Source of the DNA: Streptomyces sp. SJL17-4
GTDB taxonomy: Bacteria; Actinomycetota; Actinomycetes; Streptomycetales; Streptomycetaceae
Length of the DNA: 64,000 nt
Assembly (NCBI RefSeq): GCF_036826855.1
Contig: NZ_CP104578.1
Location: 744,001 to 808,000 of the forward strand
Reading direction: 5' to 3'
A program made the translations under genes and the position numbers. Positions 51,998 to 59,513 of this stretch are shown here, in pieces. The notes under the pieces were generated by a model. It was not told the origin of the DNA, made no database searches, and was given only the letters and a program-made list of their open reading frames with translations. How positions within the stretch are numbered: position 1 is the stretch's first letter; each line of letters begins with the position of its first letter.

Positions 51998-52414
51998 TCA
52001 CCGTTCGACCAGGCCGGTGAAGTCCCGCTCGTTGCGTTCGGCGCGCCGTACGTACCAGTGGGCTATCCCCCAGACGACGGGATACACCCCGACACCGAGG
52101 GCGAGCCAGACGAAGGCCTCGGGCGCGGGCAGCGCGAGGAGCAGCGGCAGCGAGCCGACGAGCAGGGCGAGCGCCCCCAGGGCGGTGAGGGCGGCGCGCA
52201 GCTGGCTGCGCATCAGGGAGCGGACGTAGGTGTGGCCGAGGGTGGTCTGCTCGTCGATCTCGGAGCGGGCCGGCGGGTGGACGGGGCGGCGCCGGGCGGG
52301 GCCCGGCACGGTCGTCCCGGCGCCGTGGGCGGAGGCGTACGTGACGGTCTCGCGGCGGGGCCGGCGCTGGGAGTCCCCCCGGCCGAAGGCGGGGGGAGGG
52401 TGCTGCTCGGACAT
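51998..52414 (-). CDS. DUF485 membrane protein
   Basis: This 138-residue protein has a Pro/Arg-rich N-terminus, the EIDEQTTLGHTYVRSLMRSQLRAAL segment and two membrane helices (about 73-96 and 99-121) with the tail RRAERNERDF, the DUF485 signature. It corresponds to YjcH, the small companion of ActP-type carriers. It lies directly upstream of the symporter gene. The exact role of DUF485 in transport is not established. Confidence 0.88.
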   Translation of the reverse strand: MSEQHPPPAFGRGDSQRRPRRETVTYASAHGAGTTVPGPARRRPVHPPARSEIDEQTTLGHTYVRSLMRSQLRAALTALGALALLVGSLPLLLALPAPEAFVWLALGVGVYPVVWGIAHWYVRRAERNERDFTGLVER

Positions 52415-52470
52415 CGGCGTCCGCTTCCGTCGGACTTGCGGCCCTCGGGGCCCGGGTCGCGTGGAGTCTA

Positions 52471-52490
52471 CGCAGGTGGGAGCACCTGCG
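52471..52490. promoter_or_regulatory. 8-bp inverted repeat between regulator and DUF485 genes
   Basis: CGCAGGTG and CACCTGCG are perfect arms around GGAG in the 99-bp gap of the operon. It may be an attenuating hairpin, partial terminator or operator for the LytTR regulator just upstream; the symmetric half-sites would also fit a binding site upstream of the transport genes. Confidence 0.4.
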
Positions 52491-52513
52491 GTAGGGGGCG
52501 GCGCAGGACCGGC

Positions 52514-53281
52514 TCAGCCTCCGGCCCGGCGCATCAGCAGGTCCCGGAGGGGGCGGGCGTGCCGCCGGCTGACCGCCAGGTCGGTGTCTCCGACCCGTAC
52601 GGAGGTGGCGCCGCCGTCGAGGCGGAGCTCGTCGATCCGGGCGAGGGCCACGAGATGGCTGCGGTGGATGCGGACGAAGCCCCGGGCGGCCCACCGCTCC
52701 TCCAGGGTGGAGAGCGGGATGCGGACGAGGTGGCTGCCGTGGTCGGTGTGCAGGCGGGCGTAGTCGCCGTGGGCCTCGACGTACGCGATGTCGTCGACGG
52801 AGACGAAGCGGGTGATCCCGCCCAGTTCGACGGGGATCTGCTCGGGTGCGGCGGGTGCGGCGGGCGCCGCCGGGACCGGGGCCGCGGTGGCGTGCACGAG
52901 GTCATGGACACGGCGGACGGCCTCGGCGAGGCGCTCGCGACGGACGGGCTTGAGGACGTAGTCGACCGCCTTCAGGTCGAAGGCCTGGAGCGCGAAGCCC
53001 TCGTGGGCGGTGACGAAGACGACGAGCGGCGGGCGGGCGAACCCGGCGAGCAGCCGGGCCACGTCGAGTCCGGTGAGGCCGGGCATGTGGATGTCGAGGA
53101 AGACGACGTCGACGGCGTCGTCGCCGTCCGGTCCGGTCTCCAGGGCACGCCCGATCCTGCGGAGGGCGGCGGTGGCGTCGCCCGCGCCCTCGGCGGAGCG
53201 GACGCGGGGGTCGGCGCGCAGCAGGTAGAGCAGCTCCCCGAGGGCGGGTTCCTCGTCGTCGACGGCCAGTACGCGCAGCAT
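52514..53281 (-). CDS. LytTR-family response regulator
   Basis: This 255-residue regulator has a receiver domain (residues 1-125; acidic pocket VDDEEPA, phospho-acceptor Asp in VVFLDIHMPGLTGL, conserved Lys in DYVLKPV) and, after an Ala/Pro linker, a LytTR DNA-binding domain (about 155-250; RFVSVDDIAYVEAHGDYARLH, FVRIHRSHLVAL). LytTR regulators bind direct repeats. It is the first gene of the operon that contains its cognate LytS-type kinase and the symporter it presumably controls. Confidence 0.94.
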   Translation of the reverse strand: MLRVLAVDDEEPALGELLYLLRADPRVRSAEGAGDATAALRRIGRALETGPDGDDAVDVVFLDIHMPGLTGLDVARLLAGFARPPLVVFVTAHEGFALQAFDLKAVDYVLKPVRRERLAEAVRRVHDLVHATAAPVPAAPAAPAAPEQIPVELGGITRFVSVDDIAYVEAHGDYARLHTDHGSHLVRIPLSTLEERWAARGFVRIHRSHLVALARIDELRLDGGATSVRVGDTDLAVSRRHARPLRDLLMRRAGG

Positions 53282-53327
53282 GCGGCGGAGTGTAACGGGC
53301 GGCCGCGAGCACCTCCGCGGCGTCGGG

Positions 53328-54200
53328 CTACTTGAGGAGCTTGGACAGACGGCGGTCGGCGAGCGGTTTGCCGCCGGTCTGGCACGTGGGGCAGTACTGC
53401 AGGGAGGAGTCGCTGAAGGAGACCTCGCGGATGGTGTCCCCGCACACGGGGCAGGGCTCGCCGGTGCGGCCGTGGACGCGCAGGCCGCTCTTCTTCTCGG
53501 CCTTGAGCTTGCCGGCGGCGAGGCCGTGGGAGCGTTCGACGGCCTCGTGGAGGGTGGTCCGCATCGCCGTGTAGAGGGCGGTGGTCTCCTCCGGGGTGAG
53601 GTTCTGGGTGGGTTTGAAGGGTGATGTCTTCGCGGCGTGGAGGATCTCGTCGCTGTACGCGTTGCCGATGCCGGCGATGAGGCTCTGGTCGCGCAGGGCG
53701 CCCTTGATCTGGCGCCGTTCGCCGGAGAGCAGCGCGGCGAACTCCTCGGGGCCGAAGTCCTCGGCGAGCGGATCGGGTCCGAGCCGTGCGACGCCCGGCA
53801 CCTCCTGCGGGTCGTGCACCAGGTACACGGCGAGGCGCTTGGTGGTGCCCGCCTCGGTGAGGTCGAAGCCGTCGCCGCCGGTGAGCGCGGTCCGCAGCGC
53901 CAGCGGGCCCTTGCCGGGCCTCGGCGGGCCCGAGGGCAGCGGGTCCTGCCACCGGAGCCAGCCCGCGCGGGCGAGATGGATCAGGAGGTGCAGCTCGCCG
54001 GCGGGTCCCGTGGCGGTGAGGTCGAGGAACTTCCCGTGCCGTCCGACCGCGGTGACCTCGGCGCCCTCGACGGCACTGAGGGGCGGGTCGTACGTCTTGA
54101 GGACGCTGATCGCGACGGGCAGCACGCGGGCGATCTCCTTGCCCACCAGGTGCGTGTCGAGGTACGCGCGGAGCGCTTCCACCTCGGGGAGTTCGGGCAT
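53328..54200 (-). CDS. Fpg/Nei-family DNA glycosylase
   Basis: This 290-residue base-excision repair enzyme has the invariant N-terminus MPELPEVEALRAYL, in which Pro2 becomes the catalytic amine after Met removal, the helix-two-turn-helix segment (QSLIAGIGNAYSDEILHAA) and a C-terminal zinc finger (CPVCGDTIREVSFSDSSLQYCPTCQ) with all four Cys. GGTGGAACC precedes the ATG. Whether it prefers oxidised purines or pyrimidines cannot be settled by sequence. It is monocistronic, 47 bases downstream... of the LytTR operon start on the same strand. Confidence 0.95.
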   Translation of the reverse strand: MPELPEVEALRAYLDTHLVGKEIARVLPVAISVLKTYDPPLSAVEGAEVTAVGRHGKFLDLTATGPAGELHLLIHLARAGWLRWQDPLPSGPPRPGKGPLALRTALTGGDGFDLTEAGTTKRLAVYLVHDPQEVPGVARLGPDPLAEDFGPEEFAALLSGERRQIKGALRDQSLIAGIGNAYSDEILHAAKTSPFKPTQNLTPEETTALYTAMRTTLHEAVERSHGLAAGKLKAEKKSGLRVHGRTGEPCPVCGDTIREVSFSDSSLQYCPTCQTGGKPLADRRLSKLLK

Positions 54201-54261
54201 GGTTCCACCCTGCCGCACGGGTGGCGGGGCCGCGCGCCGGACACCCTGGGGGTCGTGTCCG

Positions 54262-54326
54262 GCGCGGACCGGGCGGGGCTTGCCGGACACCCCCGCGCGG
54301 ACCGGGCGGGGCCGTCCGGACACCCC
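54262..54326. repeat. Two tandem 33-bp repeats between glycosylase and WS/DGAT genes
   Basis: The units 54262-54294 and 54295-54326 share GCGCGGACCGGGCGGGG and CCGGACACCCC, with two changes in between. They occupy the space between the WS/DGAT stop and the Fpg start region and may form a GC-rich structured 3' end. Confidence 0.85.
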
Positions 54327-55673
54327 CTACGGCGTGTCGGGCGGGTCCAGGAGGTCGAGTTCGGCCGTGAGGGCGTCGGCCAGCGCGTCGAGGTCGGGGA
54401 CGGCCTCGCCGTCGGCGACGAGTCCGATGTGGACCTGCCCGCCGTACGGGGACATGGCGACGGCGAGCGACTGGCCGCGGGCCAGCGGGGCCATGGGGAA
54501 GAGCGCGCGCAGCGGCGCGCCGCCGAGGGAGAGCGCGGAGCGGGGCAGCGGCACCTGGGTGACGAGGAGGTCGAAGAGGAGCCGGGCGGCGCCGGCGGCG
54601 AAGGGGGCTCCGAAGCGGTGGGCGAGCGGGGGAAGTTGGTCGGCGAGGAGGGCGACGGCCCCGGCGCCCCTGAGGGGGCCCGCGGCCTTGTTGCGGTCCA
54701 TGGCGCTCCGGACGGCGGCGAGCCGGGCCGCCGGGTCGGCCTCGGTGACGGGCAGGTCGAGGAGGTAGCCGGAGAGGCTGTTGCCGGGGCCGGGCGGGGT
54801 GCCGGGCCGGCGCCGGGAGACGGGGACGAGGGCCCGGGGGTCGGCTGCGGGGAGGGGCAGCCCGCGCCCGTCGAACCAGTGGCGGAGGGCCCCGGCGACG
54901 AGGGCGAGGAGGACGTCGTTGGCCGTACCGCCGGTGGTGCGGCGGATCCGGTGGATTCGCTCCAGGGGCAGCGAGGCGGTGGCGATCCGGCGGGTGCCGC
55001 TGGACTCGGCGGCGAGTGCGGCGGTGGGCCGCCCGTCGAGGCGGCTGGCGCGGACGACGGAGGCTCCGACCTCGACGGCCCGGCCGAGGTCGCCGAGCCG
55101 GTCGCGCGCCATGCCGAGGAGCCGTCCGGGCCCGGGGAACCAGGAGCGTGGGGGTACGGACCGGACGCGGCCGGCGGGGCGGCGGCCCGCGGCGATCTCG
55201 TCGAAGATCCCGGCGCCGATGGCGACCGCGCGCATGCCGTCGGCGAGGGCGTGGTGGAGCTTCACGAGGACGGCGAAGGAACCGTCGGGGGCGCCGCTGA
55301 GCAGGTACATCTCCCAGGGCGGCAGACCGCGGGCGACGGGACGTTCCATGAGTTCGGCGGCGAGACGGGCGGCCTCGGCGGAGAAGTCGGCGCCGGGGAG
55401 GGTGATCTCGTGGACGTGGCGGCTCACGTCGAAGTCGGGGTCGGCGCTCCAGGCGGCGCCGCCGACGGGCAGCAGGACGTCGCGGACGCGCATGCGGAGC
55501 CGGGGGACGGCGGCGGCGCGGCGGGCGAGGAGGCCGAGGACGTCCGGCGGCTCCTGGCCGCTGTCCGTGGGGGTGGGGCCGAAGTGGGCGAGCGCCCCGA
55601 GGTGCAGGGGGTGCGCGGTGGATTCCAGGTGCCAGAAGGCCAGGTCCAGTGGTGCCAGTAGCTCGCTGCTCAC
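54327..55673 (-). CDS. Wax ester synthase/diacylglycerol acyltransferase (WS/DGAT)
   Basis: This 448-residue enzyme of the WS/DGAT family makes triacylglycerol or wax esters from acyl-CoA. The catalytic motif HHxxxDG is present as KLHHALADG near residue 137. The N-terminus LLAPLDLAFWHLES and the C-terminal MSPYGGQVHIGLVAD are typical. GTG at 55673 was chosen because GAGGA lies 7 bases upstream. Streptomyces accumulates triacylglycerol at the onset of stationary phase and a homologous gene in S. coelicolor contributes to this. Two GTTAAC-containing direct repeats lie about 90-125 bases upstream. Confidence 0.92.
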   Translation of the reverse strand: MSSELLAPLDLAFWHLESTAHPLHLGALAHFGPTPTDSGQEPPDVLGLLARRAAAVPRLRMRVRDVLLPVGGAAWSADPDFDVSRHVHEITLPGADFSAEAARLAAELMERPVARGLPPWEMYLLSGAPDGSFAVLVKLHHALADGMRAVAIGAGIFDEIAAGRRPAGRVRSVPPRSWFPGPGRLLGMARDRLGDLGRAVEVGASVVRASRLDGRPTAALAAESSGTRRIATASLPLERIHRIRRTTGGTANDVLLALVAGALRHWFDGRGLPLPAADPRALVPVSRRRPGTPPGPGNSLSGYLLDLPVTEADPAARLAAVRSAMDRNKAAGPLRGAGAVALLADQLPPLAHRFGAPFAAGAARLLFDLLVTQVPLPRSALSLGGAPLRALFPMAPLARGQSLAVAMSPYGGQVHIGLVADGEAVPDLDALADALTAELDLLDPPDTP

Positions 55674-55760
55674 GGGTGTCCTCACGTACGTGCTGCGCGG
55701 AGAGCGGAAGTCGAAGTCAATCGCGCACCGACAGTTACGGTCAAGTATGATCAGTGCACG

Positions 55761-55799
55761 CTCTGTTAACAGTCGCACTCTTCTGTTAACGGTCGCACT
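55761..55799. promoter_or_regulatory. Two 19-bp direct repeats (YTCTGTTAACRGTCGCACT) upstream of WS/DGAT
   Basis: CTCTGTTAACAGTCGCACT (55761-55779) and TTCTGTTAACGGTCGCACT (55781-55799) are repeated at a 20-bp period, two helical turns, each with a central GTTAAC palindrome. They lie 88-126 bases upstream of the WS/DGAT start in the most AT-rich part of the region. They look like a tandem operator; the binding protein is unknown. Confidence 0.6.
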
Positions 55800-55813
55800 T
55801 CTCCGTGACGGGC

Positions 55814-57904
55814 TCAGTTCGGCACGGTGAATTCACACCACACGCACTTGCCGCTCCCCCGTGACTCCACTCCCCACACGTCGGAGATCTGGTCGACGAG
55901 CAGGAGCCCGCGCCCGGACACGCCCGCCTCCCCCGCCTCGCGGCGCCGGGGCAGCGCGCTGGAGCGGTCCTCGACCTCGACCCGGAGCCGGCGCTCGGCG
56001 CCGCCGAGGATCCGCAGGGTCACGATGGCCCCGCCGTCGGTGTGCATCAGCGCGTTGGTCATCAGCTCGTCGGCGACCAGCTCGATCTCGTCGGCCCGCT
56101 CCTCGGCGCCCCAGGCCTGGACCGCGGCCCTGATCATATGCCGGGCCGAGCTGAGTGCCTCGGGGTCGTTCTGGGCCACGTGCTGCTGGAACCGGCCCGC
56201 CCCGTGGGCGGCGGTCGCGGTCCGGCGGCGCAGGAGCAGGATCGCGACGTCGTCCTCGCCACCCCGGTCGGCGACCACGTCGCACAGGTGGTCGGCGAGC
56301 TCCTGGAGGTCGGCGGGCCCGCGCCGGACGAGGGCGGAGAGCCATTGGAGGCCTTCGTCGAGGTCGGAACCGGGTTTCTCGACCAGACCGTCGGTGTAGA
56401 GCATCAGGGTCTGCCCGGGGTCCAGTTCCAGCGTGGTCACCGGATAGTCGAGCCGGCCGAACTCGGCGGACAGCCCGAGCGGCAGTCCGCCCTCCACGGG
56501 GATCCTGCGGCAGCGCCCGTCCATCTCCCGGATCAACGGGTCGACATGGCCGGCACGCACCACCTGGACGACTCCGGTGCCGAGGTCGACCTCCGCGTAC
56601 GTGCAGGTGGCGAAGCGTTCGGTGTCGAGTTCGTGCAGGAAGACGGAGGCGCGGGCCATCACCGTGGCCGGGGTGTGCCCCTCGGCGGCGTACGCGCGCA
56701 GCACGATCCGCAGCTGGCCCATCACGGCCGCCGCGTGGGTGTCGTGGCCCTGTACGTCCCCGATGACGGCGCCGACCCGCCCGCCGGGGAGCGGGATGAT
56801 GTCGTACCAGTCCCCGCCGATGTCCCGGCCGAGGCGGGCCGAGCGGTAGCGGACGGCCGTCTGGGCGCCCTGCACGTCGGGGATCCGGCGCGGCAGCATC
56901 GCCTGCTGGAGCCCCTCGGCGAGGTCGTGCTCCTGCTCGTACAGCATGGCCCGCTGGAGGCTCTGGGCGATGCTGCTGCCGAGGGCCACGAGCAGGGTCC
57001 GCTCGTCCTCGCTGAAGCCGGTCTTGTCGCTGTAGAGGAGGCCGAGCGCGCCGATGGGCCGGGCCTGGGCGATGAGCGGCAGATAGGCGGCGGCGGTGAT
57101 GCCGAGTCCGCTGATGTGCGGCCAGAGCACCGGGAACGAGGCGGCGAAGTCCCGGGCCGAGTCGATGAAGCGCGGCCGCAGGGTGCGGATCACCTCGCTC
57201 ATCGGGTACGGCTCGTCCACCCGGGTGAACCGGGTGCCCGGCACGAAGGCGCCCTCGGGGCCCTCGGCGACCAGATGGATGCGGCCGGCGTCGAGGAGGC
57301 CCATGACGAGGCTCGCGGCGCCGAAGTGTTCCAGCGCGTGGGAGTCGTTGAGCAGGTCGATGACGTCCTGCACGGTCCGCGCGTAGGCGAGGGCGGCCGT
57401 GGTGCCCTCGACGACCCCGGCGCGTCGGCGCCGCCCCTCGTCGAGGCCGAGCCGGGCGGCGGACTCGGTGAGTTCATGGGTGGCGTCCCGGACGACGCCG
57501 ACGATACGGACCGGGCGGCCGGTGTCGTCGCGGTGGACGATGCCCTGGGTGTGGGTCCACTGGTGGCCGCCGTCGCGGCGGCGGATGCGGAAGTACGCGC
57601 CGTACTCCGCGCTGCCGTCCTTGAGCGCCTGCGCGACCAGGGTGTCGAGGCGGCGGCCCTCGTCCGGCAGGACCCGCGAGCCGAGCGATTCGGGGCGGTC
57701 GTCGTACTCCGCGCGGTCCAGGTCGAAGACGTCGAGGGCGGCCTCGTCCATGATCATCGTGCCGGTGGTGAGATCCCAGTCGAACCCGCCCATCCGGAAG
57801 GCCGTACCGAATTCGGCCAGGATCCGCGCCGTCCCGGCGCCCGCTCCCTCAAGGACGCGGCTGAGCCGCTCGACCGCATCCCCGCCCCCGTTGCCCGCGT
57901 TCAT
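55814..57904 (-). CDS. PAS-GAF-SpoIIE-HATPase regulatory phosphatase
   Basis: This 696-residue cytosolic protein has a PAS domain (about 25-145, FDWDLTTGTMIMDEAALDVF), a GAF domain (about 165-320), a SpoIIE/PP2C phosphatase (about 340-560, with IGGDWYDIIPL and VIGDVQGHD) and a C-terminal anti-sigma HATPase (about 575-690, VADELMTNALMHTDGG and GRGLLLVDQISD). A phosphatase and an RsbW-like kinase in one chain are typical of Streptomyces partner-switching regulators. The kinase part resembles anti-sigma kinases, so this protein could both bind and dephosphorylate STAS proteins. The cognate STAS partner is not adjacent. Confidence 0.93.
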   Translation of the reverse strand: MNAGNGGGDAVERLSRVLEGAGAGTARILAEFGTAFRMGGFDWDLTTGTMIMDEAALDVFDLDRAEYDDRPESLGSRVLPDEGRRLDTLVAQALKDGSAEYGAYFRIRRRDGGHQWTHTQGIVHRDDTGRPVRIVGVVRDATHELTESAARLGLDEGRRRRAGVVEGTTAALAYARTVQDVIDLLNDSHALEHFGAASLVMGLLDAGRIHLVAEGPEGAFVPGTRFTRVDEPYPMSEVIRTLRPRFIDSARDFAASFPVLWPHISGLGITAAAYLPLIAQARPIGALGLLYSDKTGFSEDERTLLVALGSSIAQSLQRAMLYEQEHDLAEGLQQAMLPRRIPDVQGAQTAVRYRSARLGRDIGGDWYDIIPLPGGRVGAVIGDVQGHDTHAAAVMGQLRIVLRAYAAEGHTPATVMARASVFLHELDTERFATCTYAEVDLGTGVVQVVRAGHVDPLIREMDGRCRRIPVEGGLPLGLSAEFGRLDYPVTTLELDPGQTLMLYTDGLVEKPGSDLDEGLQWLSALVRRGPADLQELADHLCDVVADRGGEDDVAILLLRRRTATAAHGAGRFQQHVAQNDPEALSSARHMIRAAVQAWGAEERADEIELVADELMTNALMHTDGGAIVTLRILGGAERRLRVEVEDRSSALPRRREAGEAGVSGRGLLLVDQISDVWGVESRGSGKCVWCEFTVPN

Positions 57905-57953
57905 GGGGCCACGCTAGGCGCAGCCCCGCCCGTGCGCACCATGAAGATCCGTT

Positions 57954-59324
57954 TCACCCTTCGAAGGTCTCGGGCTGGTCCGGGACCGGTTCGGCGGGGA
58001 AGAGCTCGTCCGGCGGCAGCTCGCCGTCCGGCACGGTCTGCTCGCCGGGGGGCTCCGCGTACGGGTCGGCCGGGTCCGGCCACATCGGGGGGTCGGCGTT
58101 CGGGTCCTGGTACGGATCCTCGTCGGGCACGGGGTACGGGTCGGGGTCGGCCGGGCTCGGGTCGGCCGGGCTCGGGTCGGTGCCGGTGCCCCCGGTCCCG
58201 GAGGCGTCGGGCAGCGGGTTCTCCGGGGCCGGGGGGACCGGAGCGGGCGGGACGGGCGCCTGGGAGGGGGTGTCCGGGGAGGCGGAGTCGGGGGCCGTGC
58301 GGCGGTCGGGGGCGCTCGGGTCGGGTGTGGCGCCGTCCGGCCTGGCCGGGTCGGGCCGCGCCGCGTCGGCGAGGGCGCACGCGTCCGGGTCGCAGTCCGG
58401 CTCGACGGCGGGCTTGCGGTCCTCGGCCCCGTCGCTGCCGGTGGCCCGCTCGATCCAGCTGCGGTCGGCGGCGTTGACGATGACCAGGCTGGTGACGACG
58501 GTGGTGGTCGGCCGGACGACGATCACGCGGTCGGGGTCGAAGCCGTCCCAGGGGTCGCCCTGGTGGATGCCGTCCCGGATCGCGGCCGGGGTGCGGAGCG
58601 GGTTGCCGCAGGCGCAGCGGACGCGTGGGGAGCCGTACTGGTCCACGAGGACCGCCGTACCGGTCTGGAGGACGGACTGGAAGGCGTTGGCCCTGCGGTC
58701 GCGGTAGCCGTGGTTGGTGACCCGGGTGTCGGAGCGCAGGACGACCGGGGTCAGCCCGCGCAGCCAGTCGGCGACGTTGGTCTCGGGGATTCCGGCGGCC
58801 TCGGCGAAGGCACGGGTCCTGTCCTGGTCTGCGGAGAGGAACGCGACCTGCCGCTCGACGTCGCAGCTGCCCTCCGCGCGCGTGCCGCCGTAGAGACCGG
58901 GGGTGGAGCCGGTGATCTCGCGGACCTGCTCGGCCTCGGGGTTCCCCCTCCGGGGCGGGGAGGACGTCTGCGCGGTGACCCGGGCCGAGGACTCGGTGAA
59001 GGGGTCGGGGCCCGGGGCGGCGAGCGGCTGGAGGAAGACGTCCTGCGCCGAACCGGCCGCGGCGGGCTGGGCGCCGCCGTGGGACCCCTCCCAGACGGAG
59101 CTGCACCCCGCGAGGAGGAGCGACGCGGTGAGCGCCGCGAGCGCGGAACGCGCCACGGCCGCGCGCGGGGCCACTCGGGAAGTGGTCGGAGCCGCAGGGG
59201 ATGTGGTCGGAGCCGCTCGAGAAGTGGTCGGAGCCGCCAGGGAGGTGGTCGCGTCGAGAGCGGTCGGGTGGGTCGCGCCGGGAGCGGTGGGGGTTCGCCG
59301 CGTCCGGCTGAGGGGTGAGCGCAC
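57954..59324 (-). CDS. DUF6777-like lipoprotein with proline/acid-rich tail
   Basis: This 456-residue protein starts at GTG 59324 behind GGGAGAACCA. A cytosolic Thr/Ala/Pro-rich leader (about 55 residues with a repeated TTSxAAP unit) precedes a hydrophobic segment and lipobox LLLAGC at Cys74. The extracellular domain (about 90-310) starts DVFLQPLAAPGPDPFTESSA and contains GLYGGTRAEGSCDVERQVAFL and RCACGNPLRTPA, a DUF6777 pattern. The tail from about 320 is Pro/Asp-rich and probably extends through the wall. Function unknown. A start at the GTG for Val51 would give a shorter N-terminus. Confidence 0.8.
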   Translation of the reverse strand: MRSPLSRTRRTPTAPGATHPTALDATTSLAAPTTSRAAPTTSPAAPTTSRVAPRAAVARSALAALTASLLLAGCSSVWEGSHGGAQPAAAGSAQDVFLQPLAAPGPDPFTESSARVTAQTSSPPRRGNPEAEQVREITGSTPGLYGGTRAEGSCDVERQVAFLSADQDRTRAFAEAAGIPETNVADWLRGLTPVVLRSDTRVTNHGYRDRRANAFQSVLQTGTAVLVDQYGSPRVRCACGNPLRTPAAIRDGIHQGDPWDGFDPDRVIVVRPTTTVVTSLVIVNAADRSWIERATGSDGAEDRKPAVEPDCDPDACALADAARPDPARPDGATPDPSAPDRRTAPDSASPDTPSQAPVPPAPVPPAPENPLPDASGTGGTGTDPSPADPSPADPDPYPVPDEDPYQDPNADPPMWPDPADPYAEPPGEQTVPDGELPPDELFPAEPVPDQPETFEG

Positions 59325-59442
59325 TGGTTCTCCCGCTTTCTCTCCCCCGGGCCACGGCGCCCGGTTCCGGCCAGTCCTTCATGTCTGTCGCAGTGCGTGG
59401 GGCCCCGCAAGCGGAGGGCCGCCGACCGTGTCGGCACCCCCA

Positions 59443-59458
59443 CTTGAACGCGTTCAAG
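59443..59458. promoter_or_regulatory. Operator 1: perfect 16-bp palindrome CTTGAACGCGTTCAAG
   Basis: The site is a perfect palindrome of the TetR-operator kind. Its left half provides TTGAAC, a good -35 box (59444-59449), so a bound repressor would block RNA polymerase. A second copy lies 41 bases downstream (centre to centre). Confidence 0.75.
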
Positions 59459-59472
59459 AAACCCTCTACGCT
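59444..59472 (+). promoter_or_regulatory. Vegetative-type promoter of the YndJ operon
   Basis: TTGAAC (59444-59449) and TACGCT (59467-59472) are spaced 17 bases apart. The predicted start point near 59479 is about 35 bases before the YndJ ATG and lies between the two palindromic operators. Confidence 0.6.
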
Positions 59473-59484
59473 CGGGATCGACAG

Positions 59485-59498
59485 TTGAACGTGTTCAA
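59485..59498. promoter_or_regulatory. Operator 2: TTGAACGTGTTCAA
   Basis: This 14-bp site repeats the half-sites TTGAAC and GTTCAA of operator 1 with a GT centre instead of CG. It sits just after the predicted transcription start and 15 bases before the YndJ ATG, a position suited to roadblock or cooperative repression together with operator 1. Confidence 0.75.
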
Positions 59499-59513
59499 GT
59501 GGGGGGATGTGCA

